Shown here in pieces: positions 1 through 10,985 of a DNA stretch of 64,000 nt. Source of the stretch: Adiantum capillus-veneris (Eukaryota; Streptophyta; Polypodiopsida; Polypodiales; Pteridaceae). A program made the translations under genes and the position numbers. Below the pieces are notes generated by a model. The model was not told the DNA's origin. It did not search any database and saw only the letters and a program-made list of their open reading frames with translations. The stretch covers positions 72,613,910 to 72,677,909 of the forward strand of contig CM043960.1 in assembly GCA_014529385.2 (NCBI GenBank), in the 5' to 3' direction. How positions within the stretch are numbered: the first letter of the stretch is position 1; the number at the start of each line of letters is the position of its first letter.

Positions 1-486
1 TTGAGGCGGTTATATTGTCAGATTGAGTACTTTGTGGTTATGTATGGATATGCGGTCAATGTATTTTGAAAAACTGCAGCCTTTGTGAGGGTCGAGTGAG
101 GTTTTTTGAAGCCTTGCCTTGGGAGCTTTGGTACCTTGGCAAGGTGGATTAGGTACTGGAGCGAACCCCCGACTGGCCCCGCGAAAGACCTCATATGTCG
201 TTTACGACTATGGGAAGAAGATGGATGTATGGATATGTGGTACAGGACAGCGTATGGATTGCATTTGCATACAGGTCCATGTGTACATTGTTTTAGAGTA
301 TTTATGCATAGTACTGAGTGAATCTGTGGCAAAGTGAGTCATTGGATTTTCCCTTGGCAGTGAGAGATTTTCTGTCAGTGTTTATGAGCACTTTGGTTAA
401 GATTTTCACTTGAGATTTGTCCAAATACAAACGAAACTCTGCCAAAAAAATTTCAAAATCCTTTGGAAGAAATTGAGAGAGTGAAG
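1..486 (+). other. Sequence upstream of the copia gag, no clear LTR
   Basis: This stretch lies before the first ATG of the copia element. I looked for a copy of the 3' LTR start (TGTTAAAGAATATG) and for a tRNA-Met primer-binding site (TGGTATCAGAGC) and found neither. It may be the untranslated leader or a diverged 5' LTR remnant. No gene is visible. Confidence 0.4.
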
Positions 487-3400
487 ATGGCAGAAAGTTC
501 AACTCAAGTCACACAGATTGTTGGAGAGAAGCTGACCAGAGAGAACTACAGCATATGGTCTTACAGGATGGAGAACTTTATCATGGGCAAAGGTTTATGG
601 GATTATGTTACAGGTGAACAAGAGTGTCCCGAGGTTGGTTTGGAACCAAATAGAGAGAATGTTGAAGCACATAAAACATGGCAAGCAGGAGTAGAAGCTT
701 ACAAGAAGTGGATCGAGAATTCAAGGAAAGTGATGCATTGGATTTCACTATGCATTAGTGACTTCTTTATACCACATGTGAAGAAGGATCAATCTCCAAA
801 GGAAGCATGGGACATACTAGCAAGAATGAACAGCTCCAATACAGAACCACGAAAAGTTCACTTGAAGCAAAGGTTACATTGTGTATGGCAAGGAAATAGA
901 TCCATATCAGATTATGTGACAGAGATAAAGCAAATACAGGAAGATCTTGCGAGCATTAATGTTGAAGTTCCAGATGATGACTTAGTTTCAGTGACATTGA
1001 ATGGTTTGGGACCGGAATACAAGTCATTGGATACATCTATATCTGTTCGAGGACATATGCCTGATTTTGAAGAGTTAGTAAACCTTTGTTTGCAAGAAGA
1101 GGTGAAGTTAGGCAAGTTAGGTCCTTCTACATCAAATAACAATTCCAGAGATCAGGTTTTTTACTCTAGAGGTCGTGAAAACAATAGAGGTGGAAGAGGA
1201 AACTATGGTCGTGGAAACAATGTTGGAAGAGGTCAATGGCAAAACGAACAAAGTCAAAGTTACAATGATTATAGCCAAAGAGGCAGGGGGAGAGCCCGAA
1301 CTCGTGGACATGGAGGTGGACGATTTGTACATCCTCAAAGAGATGGATATTGTAACAGATGTGGCATTTATGGTCACTTTGAAAGAGAATGTTACACAAG
1401 GCTAAATCAAAATCGTGATCGTGGTGGAAGAGGCCGAGGTTATGGCAGACATGGAGGAAACTTTGCTGGATACAATCCTCATGATCAAAATATATATGAC
1501 AATAGGTCGAGTGGACATTTATTTCCTATGGAGCATGTTGTTGGAAGCATGGTGGAACCACATCATACAGATGATTGGTATTTAGATAGTGGTGCCACAA
1601 ATCATATGACATATCATGGTGAATGGTTTGATAGAAAAGAGAAGTTAGAAGAGGATGAGTTTGTCGCTACAGGTGATGATACTATGCATCGGATTACACA
1701 TGTTGGTTCAGTTCCATTGCTAAAAAAACACGGGACATACAACACATTGGGAGATGTTCTATATGTGCTTTCAATCACAAAGAATTTAGCATCAGTTGGA
1801 CAGATGACAGATCAAGGGTTGCAAGTCCGTTTTAATAGTTATGGCTGCTTCATAGAGGAGTTTCACGAAGGCAGACCAGGCAAGATATTGGCACGTGGAA
1901 GAAAGAAAGGTCGCCTGTTCTCATTGGAAGCTGGAGATCCATGTTTACACAGTGGTATGTATGCAAACAAATCAGCCACTCAAGATGATTGGGCAGAGTT
2001 ATGGCATAAGAGGATTGGTCATGTCAATTTTAGAAGATTAAAGCATATGCAATCAAATCAAATTGTACGTGGATTACCAAAGTTTGGCAGATTGAATTTT
2101 GATCATGTTTGTGAAGCTTGTCAATTTGGAAAGCAATCTCGTTTACCATTGCCAAAGAGGGGGAGAATTAGCCAGAGTCCTTTGGAAATTGTTCATTCAG
2201 ATATTTGGGGACCTTGTGATCATGCTACCCCGAATGGTTGTCGATATTTTATCACATTTACGGATGATTACAGCAGAATGACATGGGTTTACTTTCTAAA
2301 GGCAAAGTCAGAGGCGTTTGAAGTATTTTTGGAGTTCAAAGTTATGGTTGAGAAAGAGAATGGTTGTCAAATTAAATGCCTACGTACAGATGGAGGGGGA
2401 GAGTACATGTCACACAGTTTTGATGATTACTTACGTGAACAAGGCATAAGAAGACAGATTACTTGCAGATACACACCACAACAAAATGGAGTTGCTGAGA
2501 GAAAGAATAGAGTCATACTAGAGATTGCAAGAGCCATGATGAATGAGATGAATATGCCATTAACATATTGGGCTGAAGCAGTTCATACAGCAGTACACAT
2601 TATGAATCGAACACCAACAGTTGCCATTCATGAAATTTCACCTTATGAGAGACTTTATGGGATCAAGCCAACAGTTTCCTACATGAAACTTTTTGGATGT
2701 GTTTGCTATGTTCATGTGCCAAATGAAGCAAGAAAGAAGATGGAGCCAAAGGCAGTGAAGTGTATATTCTTGGGCTACCCAGTTGAAAAGAAAGGTTACA
2801 AGTGCTATGATCCTACGACAAGATAATTTTATGTCAATAGAGATATCAGATTTTGTGAGCATGAACCATGGTATAAACCAAAGCTAGTGATGATATAAGA
2901 TGAGTATGAAGAGCAAGATAATGTGCGTCATGTTGTTGATAAGCCAGGACCATCAACAAGAACTATTTCAGGACCACATATGGCAGAGGAGAGTACAGGA
3001 AGTGTCAACCCATGGAGCGGTCATTTGCGAGATAAGAAGCAAGACGAGAAAGGAAAGAAGAAAGTGGTTGAATAGAATTTTGGAGATGAAAGCCTCGATG
3101 AAGAGCATGGTTTACCACATTTGAGGACACCTGGCAGTAAGCATATTGAGAAATATGTACCCCCATATGCAAGAGTTGAAGAGAAGAGTGCACCACAGTT
3201 GAGAAGATCAGAGAGGGTGTGTTATCCAGTTGATAGATTGACATACAACGGTTACATGCGTACACATTATGCATACATGGTTTCACGTGTGCAACATAAA
3301 GAGCCTACATGTTTTCAAGAGGCAATTGGAAAATCAGAATGGGAGTCAGCTATGGATGATGAGATGGATGCTCTTGTGAAGAATGACACTTGGGATTTGG

Positions 3401-3957
3401 TTCGCTTGCCAAGTGGAAAGAAAGCAATTGGTTCAAAATGGGTATACAAAGTCAAGTGCAAGTCAGATGGTAGTGTGGAAAGATACAAAGCGAGGATTGT
3501 TGCTAAAGGTTATGCACAAACAAAAGGTCTTGATTATGATGAGACATTTAGTCCAGTTGCAAAGATGACAACAGTCAGATTGGTGATAGCAATGGCAAGT
3601 ATGTTCAGTTGGAAGTTACGGCAAATGGATGTGGATAATGCATTCTTGAATGGTGACTTGGAAGAAGAATTTTATATGATACAGCCAGAGGGTTATCAAC
3701 ATCCAGAGTTTCCATATTATGTGTGTAAGTTGAAGAAAGCATTGTATGGTTTGAAGCAAGCATCTAGAGCTTGGTGTGAAAAGATAACCAGATTCTTGAA
3801 GAAGATTGGATTTAAACAATCTACTGCTGATCACTCATTATTTTTGAAGCATGTTGATGGAGAGATCATCGTTATTGTTATCTATGTTGATGACTTGATT
3901 CTCACTGGAAGTCATGCTAAGCAAATTTTGCATGTCAAGATATTTCTTGGGAATTGA
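487..3957 (+). pseudogene. copia gag-protease-integrase-RT, with three in-frame stops
   Basis: One frame covers gag, protease, integrase and the first part of RT. Gag ends with a CCHC zinc knuckle (CNRCGIYGHFEREC, around 1351-1392). The protease motif is LDSGATNHM (around 1582). Integrase has HHCC residues (GHVN ... CEACQFGK) and the D-D-E signatures HSDIWGP, TDGGGEY and NGVAERKN. RT starts with WVYKVKCKSDG and includes QMDVDNAFLNGDLEEE and YVDDLILTGS. In-frame stops are TAA 2824-2826, TAA 2896-2898 and TAG 3073-3075, all in the low-conservation linker between integrase and RT. The ATG at 487 is preferred because copia gags commonly begin MAESS-like. The frame ends in a frameshift at about 3930-3957. 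Confidence 0.9.
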
Positions 3958-4807
3958 AATTTTCAATACTTTATCAGGAATTTGGATGATACAAAGACAA
4001 TACGCGTTGGATATGCTTGAGAAGTATGAAATGACAGCGTGCAAACCGGTTGATACACCTCTTGATCAAAATGTGAAGTTGTTTGATGATGGACATTACA
4101 TTGAGGATGTCACTATGTATCGCAAGATGGTTGGAAGCCTTATTTACTTGACAATAACAAGGCCAGATTTGAGTTATGCAGTGGGTGTTGTGAGTCAATT
4201 CATGCAAAATCCATGTAAAAGTCATCTTGATGCAGTGAGACGGATTATGAGATATGTGAAAGCCACTGTCAGTTATGGAATGTTTTATGAAAAGAATGGG
4301 AAGCTTTGTCTTTATGGTTACACAGATGCAGATTGGCCAGGAGATTTTATGGATAGAAGATCTACAAGTGGTTATGCATTTTCCATTGGCAATGGTATGA
4401 TAAGTTGGAGTAGCAAGAAGCAATCAACTATAGCATTATCAAGTACAGAAGCTGAATATCATGGAGCAGCTTTGGCAGCATGTGAAGAGTCATGGTTGAG
4501 AGTGCTTATGGTAGAATTTGGTTTTGACTATCTTGACAGTGTCATTATATATTGTGACAATATTAGCAGCATCATGTTGGCAAAGAATCCAGTCTACCAT
4601 GCTCGCACTAAACACATTGAGGTACATTATCACTTCATTAGAGAAAAAGTTTTGGCAAATGAGATTGATTTGGTGTATGTGAAGACAAATTATCAAGTTG
4701 CGGATATATTCACAAAAGCTCTTGGAAAGGAGAAGTTTTCCTACTTTCGTGAAGCATTGGGAATCCATCATATGCAAGCTCACTCTGAGCTTGAGGGGGA
4801 GTGTTAA
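3914..4807 (+). pseudogene. copia RT C-terminus and RNase H
   Basis: This continues the same pol in another frame. The join occurs just after YVDDLILTGS, and the following SRYFLGIEIF block comes some 15-20 residues too early for the family, so a small deletion with a frame change probably lies near 3920-3935. RT thumb motifs (VGSLIYLTITRPDLSYAV) are followed by RNase H: the Asp-containing YTDADWPGD, RRSTSGY, KKQSTIALSSTEAEY, YCDNIS and RTKHIEVHYHFIRE. The C-terminus is complete, with a stop directly before the polypurine tract. Undamaged apart from the 5' join. Confidence 0.9.
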
Positions 4808-4926
4808 AGAATATGATGTTAAAGAATATGTCCATTGTGCTATGGGCGGCTGGACACTGACTACACTATGTTGTAAATATACTTTGGATAATAGTTCAAA
4901 AAGAGAAAGAAGAGAAGAGTAGCTCG
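4791..4926 (+). repeat. Polypurine tract and start of copia 3' LTR
   Basis: The tract TTGAGGGGGAG (4791-4801) directly precedes TGTTAAAGAATATG at 4802, the standard arrangement of a plus-strand priming site and the 5'-TG of a 3' LTR. The distal LTR end is not defined because the LINE begins nearby and no second LTR copy exists for comparison. Confidence 0.65.
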
Positions 4927-5583
4927 TTGAATGGATGCGGCAGGGTAACGATTGTGTGTGTGTGTGTCTCGATGTGTGTTGGTGTGTGTGTAGTCTTCTT
5001 TCCTACCTTCTCCATCACCTGCGCACTCTACATGAGCCGGGATGTATGCGACATGAAAAATGTATGCACAAACAAGTCTTGGGCTGATGTATGTGGTAGC
5101 AATGTGGTTTCTAATTCCTCACTCATGCAAGCTATGGTTCAAACAAAGAATGTTGAGAATGTGGATGTGGAGGAGTTGAAGGAACGGGAGCGACGTTCCA
5201 AGAACATTGTTATTCATGGAATTCCCGAAGAGAAGTTAGAGACACCTCCTTCTCTTGCCATTGTTATTGAAGATTTCTTCAAAACCCACTTTGGCATGTC
5301 CGCAGTTATGGTCTATGGAGCACATAGAGTGGGGAAGCAAGGAGCTCCTCGCTCGGGAGAATGGCCAATTGTATGCACCATGCCGGATGAGACCAAGCGA
5401 AAGATTATCCTTGATAATAGTTGGATCTATTTGAGGGATACAAAATGTTTTGTATGTGAAGATCGCACTATTAAGCAACAAAATATGCGTCGCAAGGCAT
5501 ATGAGGAAAAGAATAATAAAAACAAGGAGATCTCTCATGAAGAAAATGTGCCCAAGGAGGAGGCAAGTCTCTCAAGCAAATAG
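4927..5583 (+). CDS. LINE-1 ORF1-like nucleic-acid-binding protein
   Basis: This is an open frame of 218 codons from the first possible start. The N-terminal part translates a (GT)-rich stretch (CVCVSMCVGVCVV), so the real start is more likely the ATG at 5053 (MKNVCTNKSWADV). The core has ERERRSKNIVIHGIPEE, then a hydrophobic/basic pattern ending in RVGK, RPI-like and a Lys/Arg-rich tail. This matches the RRM/CTD region of L1-type ORF1 proteins (Transposase_22 family), which coat the LINE RNA. The stop TAG at 5581-5583 is in the same frame as the downstream endonuclease, so ORF1 and ORF2 are separated by a stop codon and not by a frame change. Confidence 0.7.
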   Translation: MNGCGRVTIVCVCVSMCVGVCVVFFPTFSITCALYMSRDVCDMKNVCTNKSWADVCGSNVVSNSSLMQAMVQTKNVENVDVEELKERERRSKNIVIHGIPEEKLETPPSLAIVIEDFFKTHFGMSAVMVYGAHRVGKQGAPRSGEWPIVCTMPDETKRKIILDNSWIYLRDTKCFVCEDRTIKQQNMRRKAYEEKNNKNKEISHEENVPKEEASLSSK

Positions 5584-5604
5584 GGATGCGTGACCTATGA
5601 GACC

Positions 5605-6525
5605 GAGTTACAACTGAAAATATGCTTTTGGAATTGTAATGGATATCCATGGAATGCGGGGGTTGGCATTGATGAACTAACAAGCAAAGCCGATGTTGTA
5701 CTTCTTGTTGAAACTTAGGAGCATGATACACAAAGGATTAACGGCTTGGAGGATTACAATGTACATTCATTGATGTGGTCAAAGAATATCAAGCAACGAA
5801 GAGGACAAGGAGGGTTAGCATGTATGGTTAAGAAAGGATTGGAAGATTTTGTATCAATTGTGAAAGATGACAAGTACAAACGTTATGTATGGCTGAAAAT
5901 TATGACACCAAAAAGAGCACCCATTTTTGTAGCCGGTTGCTACATTCCTCATCATGATTCTCCCTTTTATGCTTGCATGGATAGAGATCAACCATTTTCT
6001 GATTTGGAAGAGGACATTGCTTATTTCAAATGTGAAGGTGATGTTATTGTATTTGGGGATATGAATGCTCGCACAAAAACATTGCAACATGATACTCAAC
6101 AATTTGATATGCCATACATTTCAAGGGAGTTGGAGGAAGTTCACTCGTATGATCGTACTTCAATGGATGAGAAAGAGCCGGATCACTATGGAAAGTTACT
6201 TTTACACATGTGTAATAGCACGGGTATGCTCATTGCCAATGGTGTATCTTTGTGGAGTGGAACCAATGGATTTACATGTAGGAGACATAATGAGGATAGT
6301 GTGATTGACTATATGCTACTCTCTGAAGCCATCATGTATCGCATAAAGAGTTTTATGTTTGGTCAATGGACCCCGGAATCCGACCATCGCACCTTATGTA
6401 TTGACCTTTCATGTGGAGAAGCAACTAAGCATGATAATCTCAGCCAAAGGAAAGAGAAGTTATCACTATGTATGGATTTCAAACGGGCACCAATGTACAT
6501 TGAAATGGTTAAGCAAAAATTTTGA
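5605..6525 (+). pseudogene. LINE-1 ORF2 part 1: APE-type endonuclease
   Basis: This is an exonuclease-endonuclease-phosphatase domain that nicks target DNA for target-primed reverse transcription. Motifs in order are KICFWNCNG (metal-site Asn), LLVET with the catalytic Glu, VFGDMNAR (Asp-x-Asn), SVIDYMLLSE and ESDHRTL (the C-terminal SDH). An in-frame TAG at 5716-5718 sits directly after LLVET, where the family has Trp, so TGG became TAG. The frame then stops at 6523-6525 and coding continues in another frame. Confidence 0.85.
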
Positions 6526-7586
6526 TGACAAAGCTTCAATGTGATGCACCATTGGAAACTAAATGGCAAGCTTTCAAGAAAGCTATTTGTTCTTGTGCGG
6601 AAGAATGCTTTGTCATAAAGCATCTCCATGGTATCAACAAAGATAGATCACGCAAAAGGTGGTTTGATAAAGAATGTCAAGATGCTCGAAAGTCCTTGAT
6701 AAAGCTTGATGCAACTATGGACAAAGACAACTATCAAAGTCATTTGCATACATACAAGGCATTGATTCAAAAGAAGAGAAGAAGATGGGAAGTAAAGCAA
6801 CAAGAATTTCAAGTCCAAGAAAAGGCACATGCATGTGGAAGATTTTGGAGAAACTTGAGAGGCAAGCGGGTTGAGAATTTTGGTAACTTGAGTCTAGTGG
6901 ATATGTACACACATTGTAGGCAATTATATGAGCAAGAAAATACTGAAAAAATTCCATTTTATGGTTCACTCCCATGTATGCCATCTTTTTTTACTATTGA
7001 GGATGTATGCGGTGGGCTTGAAAAGTTGGCCACTCGCAAAGCGGGAGATCTTCAAGGTATCAAGCCGGAGATGATCAAATGGACGGGAGATTTTACCCAT
7101 GAGTGGATGTGTGATATGTTCAACCTTGCACTTCAACATGGTATGCCTTATGATTGGAGTACTAATTGGGTTAAGCCTTTGCATAAAGGAGGGGATGTAA
7201 AGAATGTAAGCAACTACCGGACTATAATGATTGGGTCTCTTATGGCAAAGTTGTTTGGGTGCATAATGGAGATGAAATTGAGTGATTGAGCTGAAGAGAA
7301 TGACAAGCGTGCAAAGGGACAAGCGGGTTTTCGTCGATGCCATAGCACCATTGATCATCTTGCCATTCTTCGTGTTCTCATGGAGGAAAGTCGGTTGAAA
7401 GGCAAGCGATTGTATTGTTGTTTTGTGGACTTTAAGAAAGCCTTTGATATGATTCCACGTAACAATTTGTGGAGAAGGATGGAAGAACTCCAAGTGCCAA
7501 GTGAGTTTATGCTTGCGGTTTCTCGAATCTATGAGAAGGTGATTTGTCATTGCGCATGGGAAGAGAAATTTCAGAAATTTTTGTAA
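6522..7586 (+). pseudogene. LINE-1 ORF2 part 2: RT N-terminal half
   Basis: This continues ORF2 after a frameshift near 6523. It holds the linker and the first RT blocks: LEKLATRKAGDLQGIKPEM, TNWVKPLHKGGD, NYRTIMIGS, GQAGFRRCHSTIDHL and CFVDFKKAFDMI (first catalytic Asp). An in-frame TGA at 7287-7289 (after EMKLSD) stands where a Trp codon is expected. The frame ends at 7586, but from about 7550 the protein homology has moved into the next frame. Confidence 0.85.
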
Positions 7587-8980
7587 GCACTATTGGGGTT
7601 AAACAAGGTTGTCCATTGTCACCAACTCTCTTTGGTCTATGCATCGATCAATTGGAACAAATGGTACTTGACTTTATGCAAGAAGAAGGCATTGAAGAGG
7701 TCACTATTTGCAATGCGGTAATCATGCTTTTGTTGTATGCGGATGACGTAGTGCTTCTAGCACACACTTTAGAAGATGCACAAAAGCTTATGGTTGTCCT
7801 TGAGAACTTTTGCTTGCATAGTGGGCTTATTGTAAATGAATCCAAAACAAAGGTTATGCTTGTGAAAACCAACCATAAGGAGAAGCCATGCATTGTGTAC
7901 AACAACGAGACACTTGAAGTTGTTGAGAGCTTTAAGTACCTTGGCCTTGAGGTTCCATCCAATCACAAGTGGCATGAATGTGCTATGCGTCGTTTGGAAG
8001 CGGGAAAGAGAGCATATTATGCATTTGAGAACATGTGTAATGCGGGAAACATCAAGTGTTGGGTTCTCAAGAAGTATCTTTTTGATGCATTGGTGACACC
8101 GGTTCTTCTCTATGGAGTTGAAGTGTGGGGCGGGAGCATCTCAAAGTCTACTTGGAAAGAGTTTGAGAATGTCCAAAAGCGTTTTCTTACAAACTTTCTC
8201 CAAGTTAAGACACAAACACCATATATGCTCCTACTTCTTCAGTCGGGATCTCTTCCAATTGAGGTTATGGGCATGGAAAGGGTTGTGGAGTACATGATAA
8301 AGATGCGTCAAAACCCCTCACATCGACTTCCTACAATTGCATGGGAAGCAAGCAAAAAAGTTCAAAAGATGCATAAAAGCAAGATCTTGAGCACGGGATG
8401 GATGCAAGACATAAAGAAGTGGTTTGGGAGATGGGATGCATTACACTTGCTACATGATGCTTCAATTGACTCTCAAGTGAATGAAGCTTTTCTACAACGC
8501 CAATGTATTACGGCTTGGGAGAAATCCGGTGGGTCACGCTTCATACATTACACCACCTATATTGCCCCCAACTACAAAACCATGTTCTTCGCTGAGAGAG
8601 GAAACCGTACTCACACTTACATGCTTGAGCCTATTCCCTTGTCCGCGATACGCACTATCGTAGCAATTCGGCTTAGCTCCCATTTCCTTCGATGCGAGAT
8701 AGGGCGTTGGGGCAATGGAGAAGAGTCAAATCGATTGTGCACATTATGCTCACTTCAAGTTCGAGAGTCTGAGTACCACACACTACTAGAGTGCTCAGCT
8801 TTTGATCACATCCGAACTTGCTTCTCTCACATTTTCAGCCATAACTTAGACCTACACACTTTCCTCTCCCAGCCAAAGTGTGGGCTCTCCATTGCGACTC
8901 TCATCACTACAATTTTGGAGCATCGAGAGTCACTCATCAGCCATACACATACTACATCACATGTAACTTTGGTCCCATAG
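7544..8980 (+). pseudogene. LINE-1 ORF2 part 3: RT catalytic core and C-terminus
   Basis: This is an open frame of 478 codons with no internal damage. It contains [15 protein letters not shown], the catalytic LLYADDVVLL, GLIVNESKTKVM, SFKYLGLEV and LLYGVEVWGG, all in the order of LINE RTs. The tail has a CxxC-x9-H-x4-C motif (CTLCSLQVRESEYHTLLEC), the Cys/His finger near the end of LINE ORF2 proteins. The TAG stop (8978-8980) lies at the base of the conserved 3' hairpin. Confidence 0.9.
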
Positions 8981-8994
8981 GTCATATTTGACCT
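8979..8994 (+). promoter_or_regulatory. LINE-1 3'-tail hairpin
   Basis: AGGTCA-TATT-TGACCT forms a 6 bp stem with a four-base loop, overlapping the last two bases of the ORF2 stop. Three minus-strand LINE-3 tails carry a hairpin of different sequence at the same place after GGTCTCATAGG (36105-36120, 35806-35818, 33188-33202). Such tail stems are known recognition sites for LINE RTs; that role is inferred here. Confidence 0.6.
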
Positions 8995-9012
8995 CCGAGG
9001 ACGATAATAAAA

Positions 9013-9015
<3 letters not shown>

Positions 9016-9097
<82 letters not shown>

Positions 9098-9117
9098 CTC
9101 GCATACACACACACATA
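9016..9117 (+). repeat. (TC)n then (AC)n microsatellite at LINE-1 3' end
   Basis: About 39 TC dinucleotides are followed by interrupted CTCG and a short (CA)n. The array starts immediately after the LINE tail sequence AATAAAATCTA, so it probably grew from the element's own 3' tail. Apparent reading frames over it (Ser-Leu or Arg-Glu repeats) are artefacts. Confidence 0.95.
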
Positions 9118-9361
9118 AGGAGATGAAGAAGAAGAAGATGGAGATGGAGCAAGAGCACTCTTCAATTGCACAAATGAGAGAATGCATGATTTTTAGGTTT
9201 AGGTGACTTTTATATGAGCTCGCCCCATTGATACTTGGGCACCCATACTTAGCCAACTAACCCTTGAATGTTCATGTTAGAGTGCGCCTCTCATCGGCGA
9301 TCACTCTTACCCTTTTCCTATTGGACCGAATCCGACCCATGACTACTAGAAGTGGACGCGA
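9118..9361. other. Unassigned spacer
   Basis: I see no gene or recognisable repeat between the LINE-1 microsatellite and the first gypsy coding remnant. Confidence 0.5.
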
Positions 9362-10938
9362 GTGGTTAACACTATGTTGCAGTGGATTGTCTATATTAAG
9401 TCCTTAAATTCTGAGTTTAAGCACATTGCAGGTAATTACAATACAATGGCAGATATGATATCAAGGGTAAGGTATGAAGATGAGTCACAGATGATTGATG
9501 AGAGAGATGATGTGGGACAAAGTTCTATTCTATCTCTCATATCAAAGGTAACAATATCTGCATGACTAATCCACTTGAATTGTTCTTGAAAGAGCTTTAT
9601 TAAGGTGATTGGCTTCTTATTGGAATCTACTAGAGTACTCTAACAAAATAGGATGATTGGTCTAAAAAAGAATTCAGGAGGATACATAGGAAAGCATACG
9701 GGTACTTTTTGTGGGATGGTTACTTATGGAAGCATCCTAAACAAAAGGGTGTTACACCACAAAGGGTTATATGTAAAAATGAGAATAAAGTCAAGCACAT
9801 GCAACAGTTTCATGAGAGTCTATGGGCTGGACACAGGGGTGTGTGGGCAACCTTCTCTAAGTTGAAAGAAAAATATTGGTGAAAAAGTATGTATAAAGAT
9901 GTATCTTAATTTTTAGAGTCATGTGTAACTTGTCAAATGTATTCAAATGTCTGACATCCTGATGGATTGCACCCTACATATCCACTAGCCATGCACTATA
10001 AATGGGTTGTGGATCTAGTCACAATGCCTTCAGGACTCTTGCAGATGAGATACTAAGTTCTTGCACGAGAGGACCTAACTAACCAGGTTGAAGGGAGAGC
10101 ATTAAGAGCTAAAACCACGGAAGTTGTGTGTAGATTTCTTCTTGATGAGATAATTTGTCATTATGGTTGTGTGGGAAAGATCACTGTAGATGGAGGTGAC
10201 CTGGATACCGAGGAAGCAAGGGAGTTCTTTTCCAAATTAGGAATCAATATTTCTCATACTACAACTTACAACCCTGAAGGCAATGGAAAGAGTGAAAGAG
10301 GGCATCCTTCTATCATCAAAGCTTTGGCCAAGGCTTGCGAAGGAAGAGTTGGTGAGTGGCCAAAACGATTTCCATATGCTTTATGGGCTGATCGTAAAAC
10401 ACATAGCTTAGTAACTGACTGTATGCATGTAGAGGTGATGTATGGTCAAAAGCCAGTGATGCCTATTGAAGATACAATTCCCACATGGAATGTACTACCT
10501 TGGCAAGAGGGGCTTAGCAGGAAAGATCTCCTTGCATTGCGCATAAAGAAATTAGAGAGAAGACCTAGAGATATTGAGGCTGCAAAAGAACAACTCAAAA
10601 ATGCAAGGTTAAAAAACAAGGACTACTTTGATAAGTGACATCAGCTCAGGAGTAAAGCAATTGACAAAGGTGACTAGGTATAGCTTGTCTAAACTAGATG
10701 GTACAAAATTAAAGAGTCTTTGCAGGAAAAAGGATCAAAGTCTTTAAGAGAAGAGGAAACAATGATCCTAAAGATATTGAGAAGGAGGAAGAGCAAAACA
10801 CAAGTGAAGATTAAAGTGAAGATGAAGCGTTGGAAGCTATCAATGAAGATGAAATCATGGAAGATCTACAAGAGGACTGATCTTGCAAAGATCATATGTG
10901 TCACGTACCAGAGGATGTGCAAGTTTAGAGGGGGTGGA
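9362..10938 (+). pseudogene. Ty3/gypsy fragment 1: RNase H end and integrase
   Basis: It begins with the C-terminal RNase H/connection signature (EFKHIAGNYNTMADMISR, 9409-9465), then an integrase zinc region (HESLWAGHRG ... CVTCQ), the first Asp in WVVDLVTMP, the second in ITVDGGDL and the Glu in GNGKSERGH. The longest intact piece is 10126-10638. In-frame stops at about 9910, 9955, 10053 and 10636-10638, plus frame changes, show decay. The acidic C-terminus (EDEALEAINEDEIMEDLQED) ends at 10880. The type with LAREDLTNQVEGRAL is one I associate with non-angiosperm plants and fungi (from memory, unverified). The 5' half of the element is missing. Confidence 0.85.
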
Positions 10939-10985
10939 TGTGGTGCTCTGACACGTACATAGTGAGAACAAATGTTACAAGATCT
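10926..10985 (+). repeat. Polypurine tract and possible 3' LTR start of gypsy fragment 1
   Basis: AGAGGGGGTGGA is followed by TGTGGTGCTCTGACACG at 10939, a plausible PPT plus LTR start just after the end of pol. No second LTR copy is present to confirm it, and the far end is not defined. Confidence 0.45.

Larger units (their letters stand above)
487..4930 (+). mobile_element. Ty1/copia retrotransposon (decayed)
   Basis: The domain order gag, protease, integrase, reverse transcriptase, RNase H is diagnostic of Ty1/copia (Pseudoviridae-type) elements; in Ty3/gypsy the integrase comes last. The coding part runs from an ATG at 487 to a stop at 4805-4807, followed by a purine-rich tract and a TGTTA start typical of a 3' LTR. 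Three in-frame stops and one frameshift make it inactive. The 5' LTR is not recognisable, so the element is truncated or its 5' end lies outside the window. LINE-1 begins right after it. Confidence 0.9.
4927..9101 (+). mobile_element. LINE-1: non-LTR retrotransposon with ORF1, endonuclease and RT
   Basis: An ORF1-like RNA-binding protein is followed by an apurinic-type endonuclease, RT and a C-terminal Cys/His motif, the layout of a two-ORF plant LINE. The copy is nearly complete in content but broken by two nonsense changes (TAG 5716-5718 and TGA 7287-7289, each where the family has Trp) and two frameshifts (near 6523 and near 7550). It ends with a stop codon, a small hairpin, a conserved GACGATAATAAAATCT tail and (TC)n in place of poly-A. 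The 5' boundary with the copia LTR is uncertain (4802-5052). Confidence 0.9.

Noticed and set aside
18-332. 104-codon minus-strand frame and overlapping plus-strand frames at the window start
   Set aside because: No motif, mutually overlapping, and composition not like coding sequence.
1-460. 5' LTR of the copia element
   Set aside because: No match to the 3' LTR start and no primer-binding site. GGTACTGGAGCG at 151 only weakly resembles TGGTATCAGAGC.
5581-5583. Programmed readthrough between LINE-1 ORF1 and ORF2 because they share a frame
   Set aside because: The stop is UAG followed by GGA, without a known readthrough context such as CARYYA, and the downstream frame has another stop; chance is enough.
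8827-9256. Long Arg-Glu and Ser-Leu repeat reading frames
   Set aside because: They translate the (TC)n/(GA)n microsatellite in shifted frames. The same applies to frames at 13599-13836, 45542-45806 and 54185-54655.
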